Assembly (NCBI RefSeq): GCF_004402785.1
Contig: NZ_SOFP01000009.1
Coordinates: 62,001-126,000 of the forward strand
Origin: Cryobacterium algoritolerans
GTDB taxonomy: Bacteria > Actinomycetota > Actinomycetes > Actinomycetales > Microbacteriaceae
Direction: 5' to 3'
Length of the DNA stretch: 64,000 bases
Position numbers and translations under genes: made by a program. Shown piece by piece: positions 32,379-40,547 of the stretch. Positions within the stretch are counted from its first letter, which is position 1; every line of letters starts with the position of its first letter. A model generated the notes under the pieces. It searched no databases. It had not been told where the DNA came from and saw only the letters and a list, made by a program, of their open reading frames with translations.

Positions 32379-33782
32379 CTAGAGCATGGAGCTGAGGTCA
32401 GATCCGACGGTCGGGTATGCAGCTGTGGCGGACTTGAGTTGGCGAGTGGTGAGTCCGAGCTTGATGGCCAGGCCGAAGGTGTTGACCAGTTCGCCGTATT
32501 CAGGCCCGAGCAGATGCGCCCCGACGATGCGGTCATTCGATCTGTCGATGAGGATTTTGGCGGCGGCCGTGCTCTCGCCGATCCGGTAGTTGGAGTACCA
32601 ACTGCTGGTGTCGGAGTAGCGGATTTCTAGGTCGATGCCCTGCTCGGTGGCCTCGGATTCGAGCATGCCCACGCGGACGAGCTCGGGGATGGTAAAGACA
32701 GCGGTTGGAATACCGGTGTAGTCAGGCGTGATGGTGGTGCCCTTGATCATATTGGACGCGGCAACCGTAGCTTCGGCGACCGCGATTGGCGTCAGAGGCA
32801 TGCCGGCGGTGTCTGCGGAGTCGCCGGCCGCCCACACTGCCGGGTTCGACGTGCTCTGAAGGTGTCCTCTCACACGCACCCCCCGATCGCTCCATTCCAC
32901 ACCGGCTGCTTCTAGGCCAAGTGCGGCAAGGTCGGAGACCCGTCCCGCGCCGTGGACCACGAGGTCGACTTCTACTATTTCGTTGACGCCGGCGTGTTCA
33001 AGGGTGACTTGGAAAGTCTCGTTGGTCCGCTCGACAGCCGCGATATGGGTGCGGCGGCGCAGGTCAATACCGACCTCACGACCGCGGTCGAGCAGTAGTT
33101 CGACGAGATCCGGGTCGAAGCACTTCAGTGGGCGTGCCCCGCGGTCGATGATCACCGCGGTGCTTCCCGCGCGGGCGACGAGGTGTGCGAACTCGAAGGA
33201 GATAAAGCCGCCCCCAACGAACAGGATCCGCGCGGGCAGGACATCAAGTTGAAGGAACTCGGTGCTATCGATGAGGTGCTCGCAACCGGGGAAGTCCAGT
33301 GGTCGTGGTCTCGCTCCGGTCGCGATCAGGAAGCGTTCGGCCTGATGCCGGGTGCCGTCGATATCGATCTGGTGTGTTCCGACGAATCGTGCGTGCCCGT
33401 GGAGCGTATCGATGCCGGCGCGGTCGAGGCCAGCTTCCATGCGCTCGGGGACGAGGTCGGTGAAGCCGTGCTTGTGCGTCATGATGTCCGACCAGTTCAT
33501 CGCCAGCCCTGCATCATCGATGCCCTTGCCTCTCATGAGGCGGGCGCTGTCGATGATCTCAGCGCCACGACGCAGAATCTTCTTGGGGTCACAGCCCCGC
33601 AACGCGCACGTCCCGCCGTAGGGAAGGGAGTCCACGATGGCGACTCGCCAGCCATTGGCGGCACACTTGTTTGCGGCGGCGTTGCCAGCCATGCCAGCGC
33701 CGATGACGATCAGATCGTAAGTCCCGCCCACGAGCGGTTCTGCGGAAGAAATCGGCGCACCGCTGGTGACCCGGTTATACAC
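32379..33782 (-). CDS. MerA/glutathione-reductase-like flavoprotein with altered active site
   Basis: 467 residues from GTG 33782, which overlaps the upstream thioredoxin-like stop by eight bases. Features of the class I pyridine nucleotide-disulfide reductases are present: FAD motif DLIVIGAGMAGNAAA, redox pair GGTCALRGCDPKK, NAD(P) motif ILFVGGGFISFEFA, and ATG-like GARPRPLDFPG. Two oddities stand out: the CxxxxC interior is ALRG instead of VNVG, and the C-terminal His-Glu dyad (HxHPTxSE) is replaced by AAYPTVGSDLSSML. The reaction is therefore uncertain. It forms an operon with the thioredoxin-like gene under the MerR promoter. Confidence 0.8.
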   Translation of the reverse strand: MYNRVTSGAPISSAEPLVGGTYDLIVIGAGMAGNAAANKCAANGWRVAIVDSLPYGGTCALRGCDPKKILRRGAEIIDSARLMRGKGIDDAGLAMNWSDIMTHKHGFTDLVPERMEAGLDRAGIDTLHGHARFVGTHQIDIDGTRHQAERFLIATGARPRPLDFPGCEHLIDSTEFLQLDVLPARILFVGGGFISFEFAHLVARAGSTAVIIDRGARPLKCFDPDLVELLLDRGREVGIDLRRRTHIAAVERTNETFQVTLEHAGVNEIVEVDLVVHGAGRVSDLAALGLEAAGVEWSDRGVRVRGHLQSTSNPAVWAAGDSADTAGMPLTPIAVAEATVAASNMIKGTTITPDYTGIPTAVFTIPELVRVGMLESEATEQGIDLEIRYSDTSSWYSNYRIGESTAAAKILIDRSNDRIVGAHLLGPEYGELVNTFGLAIKLGLTTRQLKSATAAYPTVGSDLSSML

Positions 33783-34074
33783 CGGCGAGGACCGTGCGTA
33801 GTTGCTCAAGCGTCGGTGCACCCTCGTACCCGTTCGGTGTCGGGTACCGACGGCAGGTCAACCCCGCCTGCGAACCGGGCTCGGCGAACACATCGACGCC
33901 GTCTACGTGGATGCTCGGGGAGCCGAGAAAGCCGACGCGGTCTGCCTGCTCGGGTGTTTCGACCAACTCGTGCCTCACCTTGATTTCAGGACGTTCGCTC
34001 GTAAGCAGGTTCAATCGCTCGTCCGCGACCTTCCAGTTCGGGCACGCAGTGAAGTAGAGAAGTGTTACATCCAT
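33775..34074 (-). CDS. Thioredoxin-like small protein of the MerR-controlled operon
   Basis: About 99 residues from ATG 34074; GTG 34083 is in frame but lies in the -10 region. The sequence DVTLLYFTACPNWKVADERL has a single Cys in CPNW, and LGSPSIHVDGVDVF carries the thioredoxin-fold cis-Pro. A second Cys occurs in GLTCRRYPTPNGY. This small family is common in actinobacteria beside metal or organomercury genes. The predicted -10 (34082-34087) puts the transcript start at or next to the ATG, so the mRNA may be leaderless. Confidence 0.7.
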   Translation of the reverse strand: MDVTLLYFTACPNWKVADERLNLLTSERPEIKVRHELVETPEQADRVGFLGSPSIHVDGVDVFAEPGSQAGLTCRRYPTPNGYEGAPTLEQLRTVLAGV

Positions 34075-34081
34075 AGAAGTC

Positions 34082-34113
34082 ACTGTAAACCTTGATCTGA
34101 GCTATAAGGTCAA
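34082..34113 (-). promoter_or_regulatory. MerR-type promoter and operator
   Basis: On the minus strand TTGACC (34108-34113) and TACAGT (34082-34087) are separated by 20 bp, longer than the vegetative optimum, as MerR-activated promoters require. The spacer contains the dyad ACCTT (34089-34093) and AAGGT (34106-34110). It drives the thioredoxin-like and flavoprotein genes and overlaps the start region of merR. Confidence 0.65.
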
Positions 34114-34130
34114 GCGCGTAACATGAGGGC

Positions 34131-34577
34131 ATGCGTATCGGAGAAGTGGCTTCAGCGGTGGGTCTGTCCACCCAGACCATTCGCTTCTACGAGCGCAGTG
34201 GTCTGCTTCCTCGACCTCGGCGGGACCCGAACGACTACCGTACCTATGACGCCGCGATCCTCAGCCGACTCCAGTTCATCCGCAGCGGACAAGGTGCGGG
34301 GCTCACCCTGCTAGAAATCGCCGCCATACTCGAACTACGCAGTGAAGGTGTCAAGCCCTGCACCCACGTCCGTGAGCTGCTTTCAACCAAGCTCATCGAG
34401 GTTCGGACACGTCAAGAGGAGCTCGCCGCCCTGGAAAGAGAACTGGAGGGCCTCATCAGCCGTGGTCAGCAGCTCGATCCCGCGCATTGCATGGACGCCG
34501 AGATCTGTCACATCATTGTGCCCACACACGACGCTGCGAACCCCGAGCTGGCCGATGCTCTCGTCGCGAGACCCTAG
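34131..34577 (+). CDS. MerR-family metal-responsive regulator
   Basis: A 148-residue regulator with an N-terminal winged helix (RIGEVASAVGLSTQTIRFYE, then RRDPNDYRTYD), a long dimerisation helix, and cysteines at positions matching MerR/ZntR effector sites: KPCTHVREL before the helix and HCMDAEICHI at the C-terminus. Three cysteines plus His suggest a thiophilic or divalent metal effector. It is divergent from its likely target operon, with 56 bp between them. Confidence 0.82.
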   Translation: MRIGEVASAVGLSTQTIRFYERSGLLPRPRRDPNDYRTYDAAILSRLQFIRSGQGAGLTLLEIAAILELRSEGVKPCTHVRELLSTKLIEVRTRQEELAALERELEGLISRGQQLDPAHCMDAEICHIIVPTHDAANPELADALVARP

Positions 34578-34626
34578 GGAAGCAAGACGTCTCATCGCCG
34601 CTACATTCCGTCGCGGCACTGGGCTT

Positions 34627-35120
34627 TCAGATCATGGGCGCGTTTGACGCTGCCATGGTGATTTCGCGCCGTCCTGCTTTGGGCCCGTGGGAGGCCGCCA
34701 CGGCCATGCCGGCGCGAGTTCGTTCGGAGAGTTGGTCACGTTCGAGCTGGGCGAACGCGGACATGATGGTGACCATGGCCCGGGCCATGGCGCCGCCCAG
34801 TTCGCTGTCCGGGTCGGTGGCAATGCCGTCGCGCAGGGAGCGGAACTTGATGCCACGGTCTGTGAAGCCGTTCAGCAGTGCCAGCAGGTGACGGGTGTTG
34901 CGTCCCAACCTGTCCAGTTTCCCCACCGCGACCTGGTCGCCTCGGCTGAGGCGGTCGAGCATTTTGTCTAGTTCGGGACGACTGATCTTGGTCCCGCTGT
35001 TTCCTGGGTCGCGGTAGATCCGTTCGCAGCCGACGGTTTGACGTTTCCGGATCTGCGGCTCTGTGTTCTGATCCGCCGTGTCTGCACCTTCGCCTGGGAG
35101 CCACACCATTAGGGGATGGG
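34627..35120 (-). pseudogene. Serine recombinase/resolvase remnant
   Basis: The core of a small resolvase is clear: IYRDPGNSGTKISRPELDKM, then GDQVAVGKLDRLGRNTRHLL, and RAMVTIMSAFAQLERDQLSE. The N-terminal motif YARVSTxDQ, which carries the catalytic Ser, is corrupted (frame and residue loss just before ADQNTEPQIR), and the C-terminal helix-turn-helix is missing after GRREIT. It cannot be active. It marks an old transposon, perhaps the carrier of the MerR cluster. Confidence 0.7.
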
Positions 35121-35269
35121 GGCATTCGTGATGAGTGCCCAGCAGCTCTGGTGAAGACGGCGCCACAGGACGCGGCCTTCGCCAGTGGGGAGGTGTTCGA
35201 CGTAGTTCGACGAGAGCGCCAATTGGTCCCGAGCCCATCAACCCGGACTTCGCACGCTGAGGGATCCCC

Positions 35270-35286
35270 TTTCCGGCGCCCGGAAA
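35270..35286. terminator. Hairpin after the 35347-36039 gene
   Basis: TTTCCGG and CCGGAAA form a 7-bp stem with a CGC loop. It lies 60 bp past the stop of the leftward hypothetical gene. The remaining 35121-35346 shows no gene. Confidence 0.35.
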
Positions 35287-35346
35287 CGAAGTTGCTCGGG
35301 CACGCAGACGGTTGGGGTGTCAGGGGGCGCTTGTGTCTGGTGTTGT

Positions 35347-36039
35347 TCAGTCCCCGTTGATGATTTCAATGGGGAATATGGGCGTGGGGCTGATCGTGGC
35401 GACGACCTCGAAGCTGTCTCCGTTGACGGTATTGATGGGGACGAGGGTGATGTTCAGGGTGGTCAGGTTGGCGCGGGGGATGCTGGTCAGCGCTTTGACG
35501 GCGGCTGCCCCTATCTCCCCAGAGATATCGGCCGTATTAAGTGCCCCGGAGGCCACTCTGAGCGTGGACCGGAATGTGAGGACGTCAGGTTCGCTCGCGG
35601 CAGGAGTCCGGGCGCGGAGGGCTTCGGTCGCGGCCTGCTGGGCGGCCCGCACGGCCTGCGCGGCCTCGATGAGACTATCGTGGACGACGTCTGAGAACGG
35701 GGACACCAAGACGCTGCCAGTCGGACCAGGTTTGGCTGCTGCAAGCCCCCGGGCGTCGCGTTCTTGGCGCTCGGTGGCAGCGAGTGGCGTGTCACTTTCG
35801 AAGGGGGCCTCGTCGGACGCGGCGGCCTCGGTCCGTGCTGTCTGGTCGGCGAGCCACCTGCGGAAGCTCTCGACCTGGACTTCTGCGCGCCATCGTTCAT
35901 TGGCTGCGGCGAGGCGCTCGCTCGCGGTCGGGGGCTCGACACCTAACCGTGAGGCGAGGGTCGTGAGTGCCGGGCCGAGGATGGCGACGGCTTCGTTGAT
36001 CGTGGTGACGAGCTCGGGGATCGTGCGCGTCTCAGTCAT
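35347..36039 (-). CDS. Hypothetical protein, function unknown
   Basis: 230 residues from ATG 36039, preceded by AGGGGCACT. The N-terminal half is helical and charged (about residues 5-70 could be a coiled coil: TINEAVAILGPALTTLASRL). A second helical region precedes a C-terminal strand-rich domain (ADISGEIGAAAVKALTSIPR, then TTLNITLVPINTVNGDSFEV). No signal peptide and no family recognised. It lies between two broken genes but has an intact frame, good codon use and a ribosome site, so it is probably real. Confidence 0.55.
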   Translation of the reverse strand: MTETRTIPELVTTINEAVAILGPALTTLASRLGVEPPTASERLAAANERWRAEVQVESFRRWLADQTARTEAAASDEAPFESDTPLAATERQERDARGLAAAKPGPTGSVLVSPFSDVVHDSLIEAAQAVRAAQQAATEALRARTPAASEPDVLTFRSTLRVASGALNTADISGEIGAAAVKALTSIPRANLTTLNITLVPINTVNGDSFEVVATISPTPIFPIEIINGD

Positions 36040-36191
36040 AGTGCCCCTATAATTTCGGCGGTTCGGCGGGTTTGCCTTGGTGCGTTGGTGCGATCGGGTT
36101 GCTGGCATCATACCCAGTAGGGCGGGTTGCGGGGCGGCTTCTCCGTGCACGCGCATGCGGTGCGGTAGAGGCTGATTACTCCTCGCCCTCG

Positions 36192-36777
36192 AGCCGTGGA
36201 GCTCAGTGGCATCCATGGAGGGGATCTTCGCAAAATCGTCACGGATGCGCTCGCCACCGAACGGATGCAGCCCCATTCCGACGATGGCAGTGTCAGCGGC
36301 GACCTCGCGCCCAAAGATCTCGAAGACGCAGATCTCCGCCGATCGGTCGGGCTGGTCTTCGAAGCCGATCATCCACAACGCGACCAAGCAATTCGGATCA
36401 GCGTTCGCGGCGAACCGCGCTTCGATGATGCCGGACAGCGGCGTGTAGAGACGCTGCTCATGTTGGGCCTCGCTGACCCGCAACCCTGACGCGAAATGAT
36501 GTTGGCCGATGTCGCTGCCGACGGGTCCGGAGAACACCCCAGTCCGGAGATTGGACACCCGCAGGCCGCCATTGTGTTCCGTTGACCATGGAGGCTGGTC
36601 CGACTCGATCAGCAATCGGAACCTGCCATTCCGTTGCTCGGAGCACGCCGCGGAAGGCGCGCGGCTACTCCACTGGGGAAGGTACGTCGGAAGCCATCGG
36701 GAACGGTCGAGATCGTCACCCTCGAAGTCGTCGACGAAGTCCAGTGCAGCTTGCAGTCTCGACATCTCAGAAATCAC
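36192..36777 (-). pseudogene. GH16-like (concanavalin-fold) protein, C-terminally truncated
   Basis: Begins near 36777 or 36765 with ISEMSRLQAALDFVDDFEGD and continues with YLPQWSSRAPSAACSEQRN, VFSGPVGSDIGQHHFASGLR and RSAEICVFEIFGREVAADTA. This is the pattern of a beta-glucanase-like family whose members carry an EICVFEIFG active-site strand. Homology stops after DATELH near 36192, and the next codons run into unrelated frame, so the last third with the carbohydrate-binding strands is missing. Probably non-functional. Confidence 0.6.
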
Positions 36778-36779
36778 AT

Positions 36780-37540
36780 GGCTGCTCCTGCGCGGGCCGG
36801 AGGATTCGACCGCTGCCTGATTGCGCCTTTCTTTGATCGGTGCCGGTCCGGTGTGGGGTTTGCGGTGTTCGTTCCGGTCGCGGCACCGGGCGAATCCGGC
36901 GCGCGGCTTGAGTGAGTCCAGAGTGCTCGTTGGTGCCGGTGTCGACCAGTGCCGAGACTGCTTTGGCGGAGCGGGTGTCGTAGGTGGCGCGGTGGGGTGC
37001 CGGCACTGGTTTTGGGGGGTCGGTCTCGGTGTGCCAACACAGGGTGCCGCGGGTGTCGGTGTTGTCCCAGCCGAGGCCCCCGGTGCCGCCGTGACGGGCG
37101 AACACCGCGGGACCCATCGCCGTCGCCAGGGCCTTTCGGACCCGGACGTTGCTGTTGCCGATGGAGATCTTCCGGGACACAGGCCAGTGCTGACCGACCG
37201 CCTGCACATGCCCGCGCCGTTCCAGCTCCGTGGTCGACGCGGGAACCTGCAGGCCGGTCGTCGGGGTGGGGACCCCGCGCGGCCCGGCCCGTCCCGGGCA
37301 CCCCGCGTCCTCTTCCACGGCGGCCGTCAGGGTGTCACACCTGGCTTCGGTCCTGGTCTCGGTGGTGGGGACGACGTCGTCGGGGGTCTGTTCTGATCGG
37401 CGTGTCCGCTTGGCGCGTTCAGCGGGAGGCGCCGTCGGGGTCGGGAGCGGTGTCACCGTGGCCGGAGGGAGCGCATCGAGCGGGTCCGCCGACGAGCGGT
37501 CCGGGTGCGAACCTCAGGGAGGTGCGTGGGCCGCGCAGGC
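36780..37540. other. 760-bp GC-rich stretch without a supported gene
   Basis: Long frames exist on both strands because of high GC, but none has a ribosome site, a recognisable family or convincing codon bias. The minus-strand frame 37456-36767 has a short coherent part (QHWPVSRKISIGNSNVRVRK) that might be a relic. I see no RNA gene here. Confidence 0.3.
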
Positions 37541-37543
37541 AAC

Positions 37544-38293
37544 TCAGGCGTCGACGAGCTCGAGAGTGGGTCGCTTCGGCGGCCGTCCGTCGCCGGACGA
37601 GCGTCCGGTGAGGCGGCGCCCGATCCACGGCAGCACGTATTCGCGGTAGTACGCGGCGGTGCTCTGCACCCGCTCGGCGGCGGCGGCCTCGACCTCGTCC
37701 CATTTGGCGGGCACAGGCACGCCGAGCGCGTCCAGCACGTTGGAGGCGACCCGCGTGTGCCCGAGGGCATTCAGGTGCAGCTTGTCGACCGACCAGAAAC
37801 GACCTTCGGCGAGTAGCGCGTCTGCCCAATTGTCGACCAGGGTGACCCCCGGGCGCACGAACGCGTCGTGGGCGGCCTCGGCAAGCCGGTCGCCGCGCCG
37901 CTGCATGACCGCTCCCATCGGCAGGTGCCGTGACGGGTTCCCGCCGCTGAGCACGAGCACATGCGCGCCGCTGTCGAGGGCGCGCTCGACGACCTGGCCC
38001 ATCAGGTCGATGACGTACGAAATCTCGACCCGCGGCCGCATCAGATCGTTGCCGCCGCCGCAGAGGGACAGCAGGTCGGGGGTCTGGGCCAGGGCCGGTT
38101 CCAGCTGCTCGGCCACGATCGGGCCGAGCAGACGCCCGCGCACGGCGAGGTTCGCGTAGGAGACCGGGGCATCGGATGCCGCGGCGAGGCCGAGCGCGAC
38201 CAGGTCGGCCCAGCCGCGAAGCTGGCCGCCCTGCAACTCGTCGCCGACACCCTCGGTGAAACTGTCGCCGATCGCGACGTAACGCTGGAACAT
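37544..38293 (-). CDS. SGNH/GDSL hydrolase
   Basis: A 249-residue cytoplasmic-looking esterase of the SGNH fold. Block I is AIGDSFTEGVGDE with the catalytic Ser, block III GGGNDLMRP, and the final His lies in DKLHLNALGHTRVA. No signal peptide. Members hydrolyse acyl esters of lipids or carbohydrates; the substrate is not visible. The 5' region is an 18-bp tandem repeat directly upstream. Confidence 0.8.
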   Translation of the reverse strand: MFQRYVAIGDSFTEGVGDELQGGQLRGWADLVALGLAAASDAPVSYANLAVRGRLLGPIVAEQLEPALAQTPDLLSLCGGGNDLMRPRVEISYVIDLMGQVVERALDSGAHVLVLSGGNPSRHLPMGAVMQRRGDRLAEAAHDAFVRPGVTLVDNWADALLAEGRFWSVDKLHLNALGHTRVASNVLDALGVPVPAKWDEVEAAAAERVQSTAAYYREYVLPWIGRRLTGRSSGDGRPPKRPTLELVDA

Positions 38294-38310
38294 TAGGATC
38301 CCCTCACCCC

Positions 38311-38400
38311 ACGAAAGCCCGGCAGCCCACGAAAGCCCGGCAGCCCACGAAAGCCCGGCAGCCCACGAAAGCCCGGCAGCCCACGAAAGCCCGGCAGCCC
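38311..38400. repeat. Five perfect copies of an 18-bp tandem repeat
   Basis: The unit ACGAAAGCCCGGCAGCCC occurs five times without a mismatch (38311-38400). It lies 18 bp upstream of the SGNH hydrolase start on that gene's 5' side and directly after a terminator. Perfect copies imply recent expansion. Confidence 0.95.
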
Positions 38401-38433
38401 GCCCCTGCCCGGATGCGGCATCCGGGCAGGGGC
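38401..38433. terminator. 15-bp terminator hairpin after the HEAT-repeat gene
   Basis: GCCCCTGCCCGGATG (38401-38415) pairs perfectly with CATCCGGGCAGGGGC (38419-38433) with a CGG loop, five bases after the stop of the leftward gene. Confidence 0.75.
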
Positions 38434-38437
38434 GATG

Positions 38438-39049
38438 CTACTCGCCGTCGTCATGCGTGTGCCGGGTGCCGTGGGTCTGTTCGACGCCCTGGCTCTGGTC
38501 CTTCGGTAGGTTCCAGCGACCGGAGAGCACGTCCCTGGCCTGCTGGGCGGCGCGACGAACCTCTTTGTCAGGGTCGCGCAGGCGCTGCACGATCGTGGCG
38601 AGGTGGTCGGCGGTGCCCTGCGCGGCGAGAGCGTGCAGGGCGGCGGCGCGCACGCGCGGCACCTCGTCGGTGGTGAGGCGCACGAGCTTGGGGGCAACCT
38701 GGAGGTCGCGCAGCAGGATCACCCGCGCGCACATCTCGCGCACCCGCCAGGCCTGGTTGTTCAGGCCGACCACGACATAGGGCGCGGCGGCCTCGCTCCA
38801 GACGTAGAGCAGGGCGCGGGCGCCCCACAACTCCGGCCAGTACAGGGCGGGGGCGCCCTCGAGGATGCCCAGGGCGTGGCGTCCGCCGGCGTAGAGCAGG
38901 TAGTCCTTGCCCGCGTTCTTGGCGCGGAGCAGTGCGATGGAGTTGTCGATCACCGTTTGTTCGCCATAGTGCTCGACGGCCGCGTGGATACGCTCCGCCG
39001 TCGGCAGGTCGATGGGAAGGTCGGGGTGGGGATCTAATTTGTTATGCAT
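38438..39049 (-). CDS. HEAT-repeat-containing protein
   Basis: 203 residues. Residues 75-170 are alpha-helical repeats of the PBS-lyase/HEAT type: REMCARVILLRDLQVAPKLV, then VPRVRAAALHALAAQGTADH and DPDKEVRRAAQQARDVL. Such arrays are protein-interaction scaffolds. The N-terminal part holds a helical region with GKDYLLYAGGRHALG. No catalytic motif. Function unknown. Confidence 0.65.
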   Translation of the reverse strand: MHNKLDPHPDLPIDLPTAERIHAAVEHYGEQTVIDNSIALLRAKNAGKDYLLYAGGRHALGILEGAPALYWPELWGARALLYVWSEAAAPYVVVGLNNQAWRVREMCARVILLRDLQVAPKLVRLTTDEVPRVRAAALHALAAQGTADHLATIVQRLRDPDKEVRRAAQQARDVLSGRWNLPKDQSQGVEQTHGTRHTHDDGE

Positions 39050-39121
39050 GGCACTGCCAAAACTACCAAGCGCGCGGGGTGCAGGCCAATGCCGGGTTCA
39101 GGGGGCTGGGGCGGTTGCGGC

Positions 39122-39586
39122 TCAGGGGGCCGCGTCTCCGCTCGGAAAGGACCGTTCGAACCCGGTTGCCCGGTCGTAGATGCCGTAGTTGCCGATCTCC
39201 CGGTAGCCGAGGCGGCGGTAGAGCGCGAGCGCCTCCGGCTGGGCGTAGCCGGTCTCCAGCCGCACGTGCCGGTAGCCGAGTTCGCGGGCCAGCTCCTCGA
39301 GGGCCGCGAGCACCGTGGACGCGTGGCCGGCCCGCCGGTAGCCGGGATTGGTCCACATTCGTTTGACCTCACAGGTAGCCTCGCCGAGGCGACGGATGCC
39401 GCCGCCGGCCACGGTGTTCGCGCCGTCGAGCAGCACAATGAACCCGCCGTCCGGCGGATCGAAGGCGTCAGCCTCCACGTCGTGCACCGAGTCGCCGTCA
39501 CCATAGCGTTCCTCGTACTCGCGGCTGAGATCGGCGAGGAGAGGGGCGACCTCGGGGTCGGCCAGGCGTACGCGTGCGAGTTTCAC
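39122..39586 (-). CDS. GNAT-family N-acetyltransferase
   Basis: 154 residues from GTG 39586; GGGGG lies just upstream, and a longer frame to 39652 would overlap the divergent dehydratase gene. The GNAT acetyl-CoA site is RMWTNPGYRRAGHASTVLAA, followed by the family helix YAQPEALALYRRLGYREIGN. It transfers an acetyl group to an unknown amine. Confidence 0.75.
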   Translation of the reverse strand: MKLARVRLADPEVAPLLADLSREYEERYGDGDSVHDVEADAFDPPDGGFIVLLDGANTVAGGGIRRLGEATCEVKRMWTNPGYRRAGHASTVLAALEELARELGYRHVRLETGYAQPEALALYRRLGYREIGNYGIYDRATGFERSFPSGDAAP

Positions 39587-39641
39587 ATCCCCCAGTCTGC
39601 CCGATCGGACCGCTTCCCCCCGCGACCGGTAAACTCCTCCT

Positions 39642-40088
39642 GTGTCTGTCAACCCCGAACTGCAGGGCCGGGTCTTCCCGCCGGTCGCCCCCTATCTCGT
39701 CGGCCGGGAGAAGGTGCGCGAGTTCGCGCGCGCCGTCTTCGCGACCAACCCGATCAACCACGACCCGGAGGCCGCGCGCGCAGCCGGCTACGCGGACGTC
39801 GTCGCCCCGCCCACGTTCGCGGTGGTCGTGCAGGAGGCAACCCTGGCCCAACTGCTGGCAGAACCGGATGCCGGCATCGACTTCAGCCGGGTTGTCCACG
39901 GCGACCAGCGGTTCAGCTTCAGCCGCCCGATCGTCGCCGGCGACGAGCTCACGGCCACGTTGACCGTGGCGAGCGTGAAAAGCCTCGGCGGCCACTCGAT
40001 GGTGACGGCCGAGTCCCGCGTCGTCGACGCGACCGGCGCCCACGTCGTGACCGCGACCTCCACCCTTGTCGTCAGGGGAGACGAATGA
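39642..40088 (+). CDS. (3R)-hydroxyacyl dehydratase subunit A-like (HadA/FAS1-type MaoC)
   Basis: 148 residues from GTG 39642. It has the N-terminal hot-dog fold of the HadA type: GRVFPPVAPYLVGREKVREF, then YADVVAPPTFAVV and VVHGDQRFSFSRPIVAGDEL. The following MaoC-type gene supplies the catalytic half; the two overlap by ATGA and should form a heterodimer acting on 3-hydroxyacyl-ACP in fatty acid synthesis. Confidence 0.8.
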   Translation: MSVNPELQGRVFPPVAPYLVGREKVREFARAVFATNPINHDPEAARAAGYADVVAPPTFAVVVQEATLAQLLAEPDAGIDFSRVVHGDQRFSFSRPIVAGDELTATLTVASVKSLGGHSMVTAESRVVDATGAHVVTATSTLVVRGDE

Positions 40089-40543
40089 GCATCATCAGTG
40101 CCACGCCCTGCCTCGAAGACCTGGTCGTCGGCGCCGTCGTCGCCGAAGCGAGCTTCCCGCTGACGCGCGATTCCCTCGTGCGCTACGCCGGGGCATCCGG
40201 GGACTTCAACCCCATCCACTACCGCGACGATGCGGCCGTCTCCGTCGGGCTGCCCGGCGTGCTCGCGCACGGCATGCTCACGATGGGCTTCGCCGTGCAG
40301 CCGGTCGTTGATTGGGCGGGCGACCCCGGCCGCATCGTCGACTACCAGGTGCGCTTCACCCGTCCGGTGCTCATTGACCCGGCCGACGGCGCAGTCGTGA
40401 CGCTTGTCGCCAAGGTCGGCGCGATCGACGCGGATGCCGGCATCGTGCGCATCGATCTCACCGCGACGTTCAACGAGACAACCGTGCTCGGCAAGGCGCA
40501 GGCGCGCGTCCGCCTGGCCGCCGCGCCGCTCAGCGAGGCCTGA
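40085..40543 (+). CDS. (3R)-hydroxyacyl dehydratase subunit B-like (MaoC)
   Basis: 152 residues from ATG 40085. The hydratase 2 motif with catalytic Asp and His is present: YAGASGDFNPIHYRDD, followed by GLPGVLAHGMLTMG. It pairs with the upstream HadA-like protein. The stop codon lies inside the 12-bp repeats that precede murB. Confidence 0.82.
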   Translation: MSIISATPCLEDLVVGAVVAEASFPLTRDSLVRYAGASGDFNPIHYRDDAAVSVGLPGVLAHGMLTMGFAVQPVVDWAGDPGRIVDYQVRFTRPVLIDPADGAVVTLVAKVGAIDADAGIVRIDLTATFNETTVLGKAQARVRLAAAPLSEA

Positions 40544-40547
40544 TTCC

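Noticed and set aside
37230-37649. Plus-strand frame overlapping the end of the SGNH gene
   Set aside because: No ribosome site, overlaps a supported gene, shadow-like codon use.
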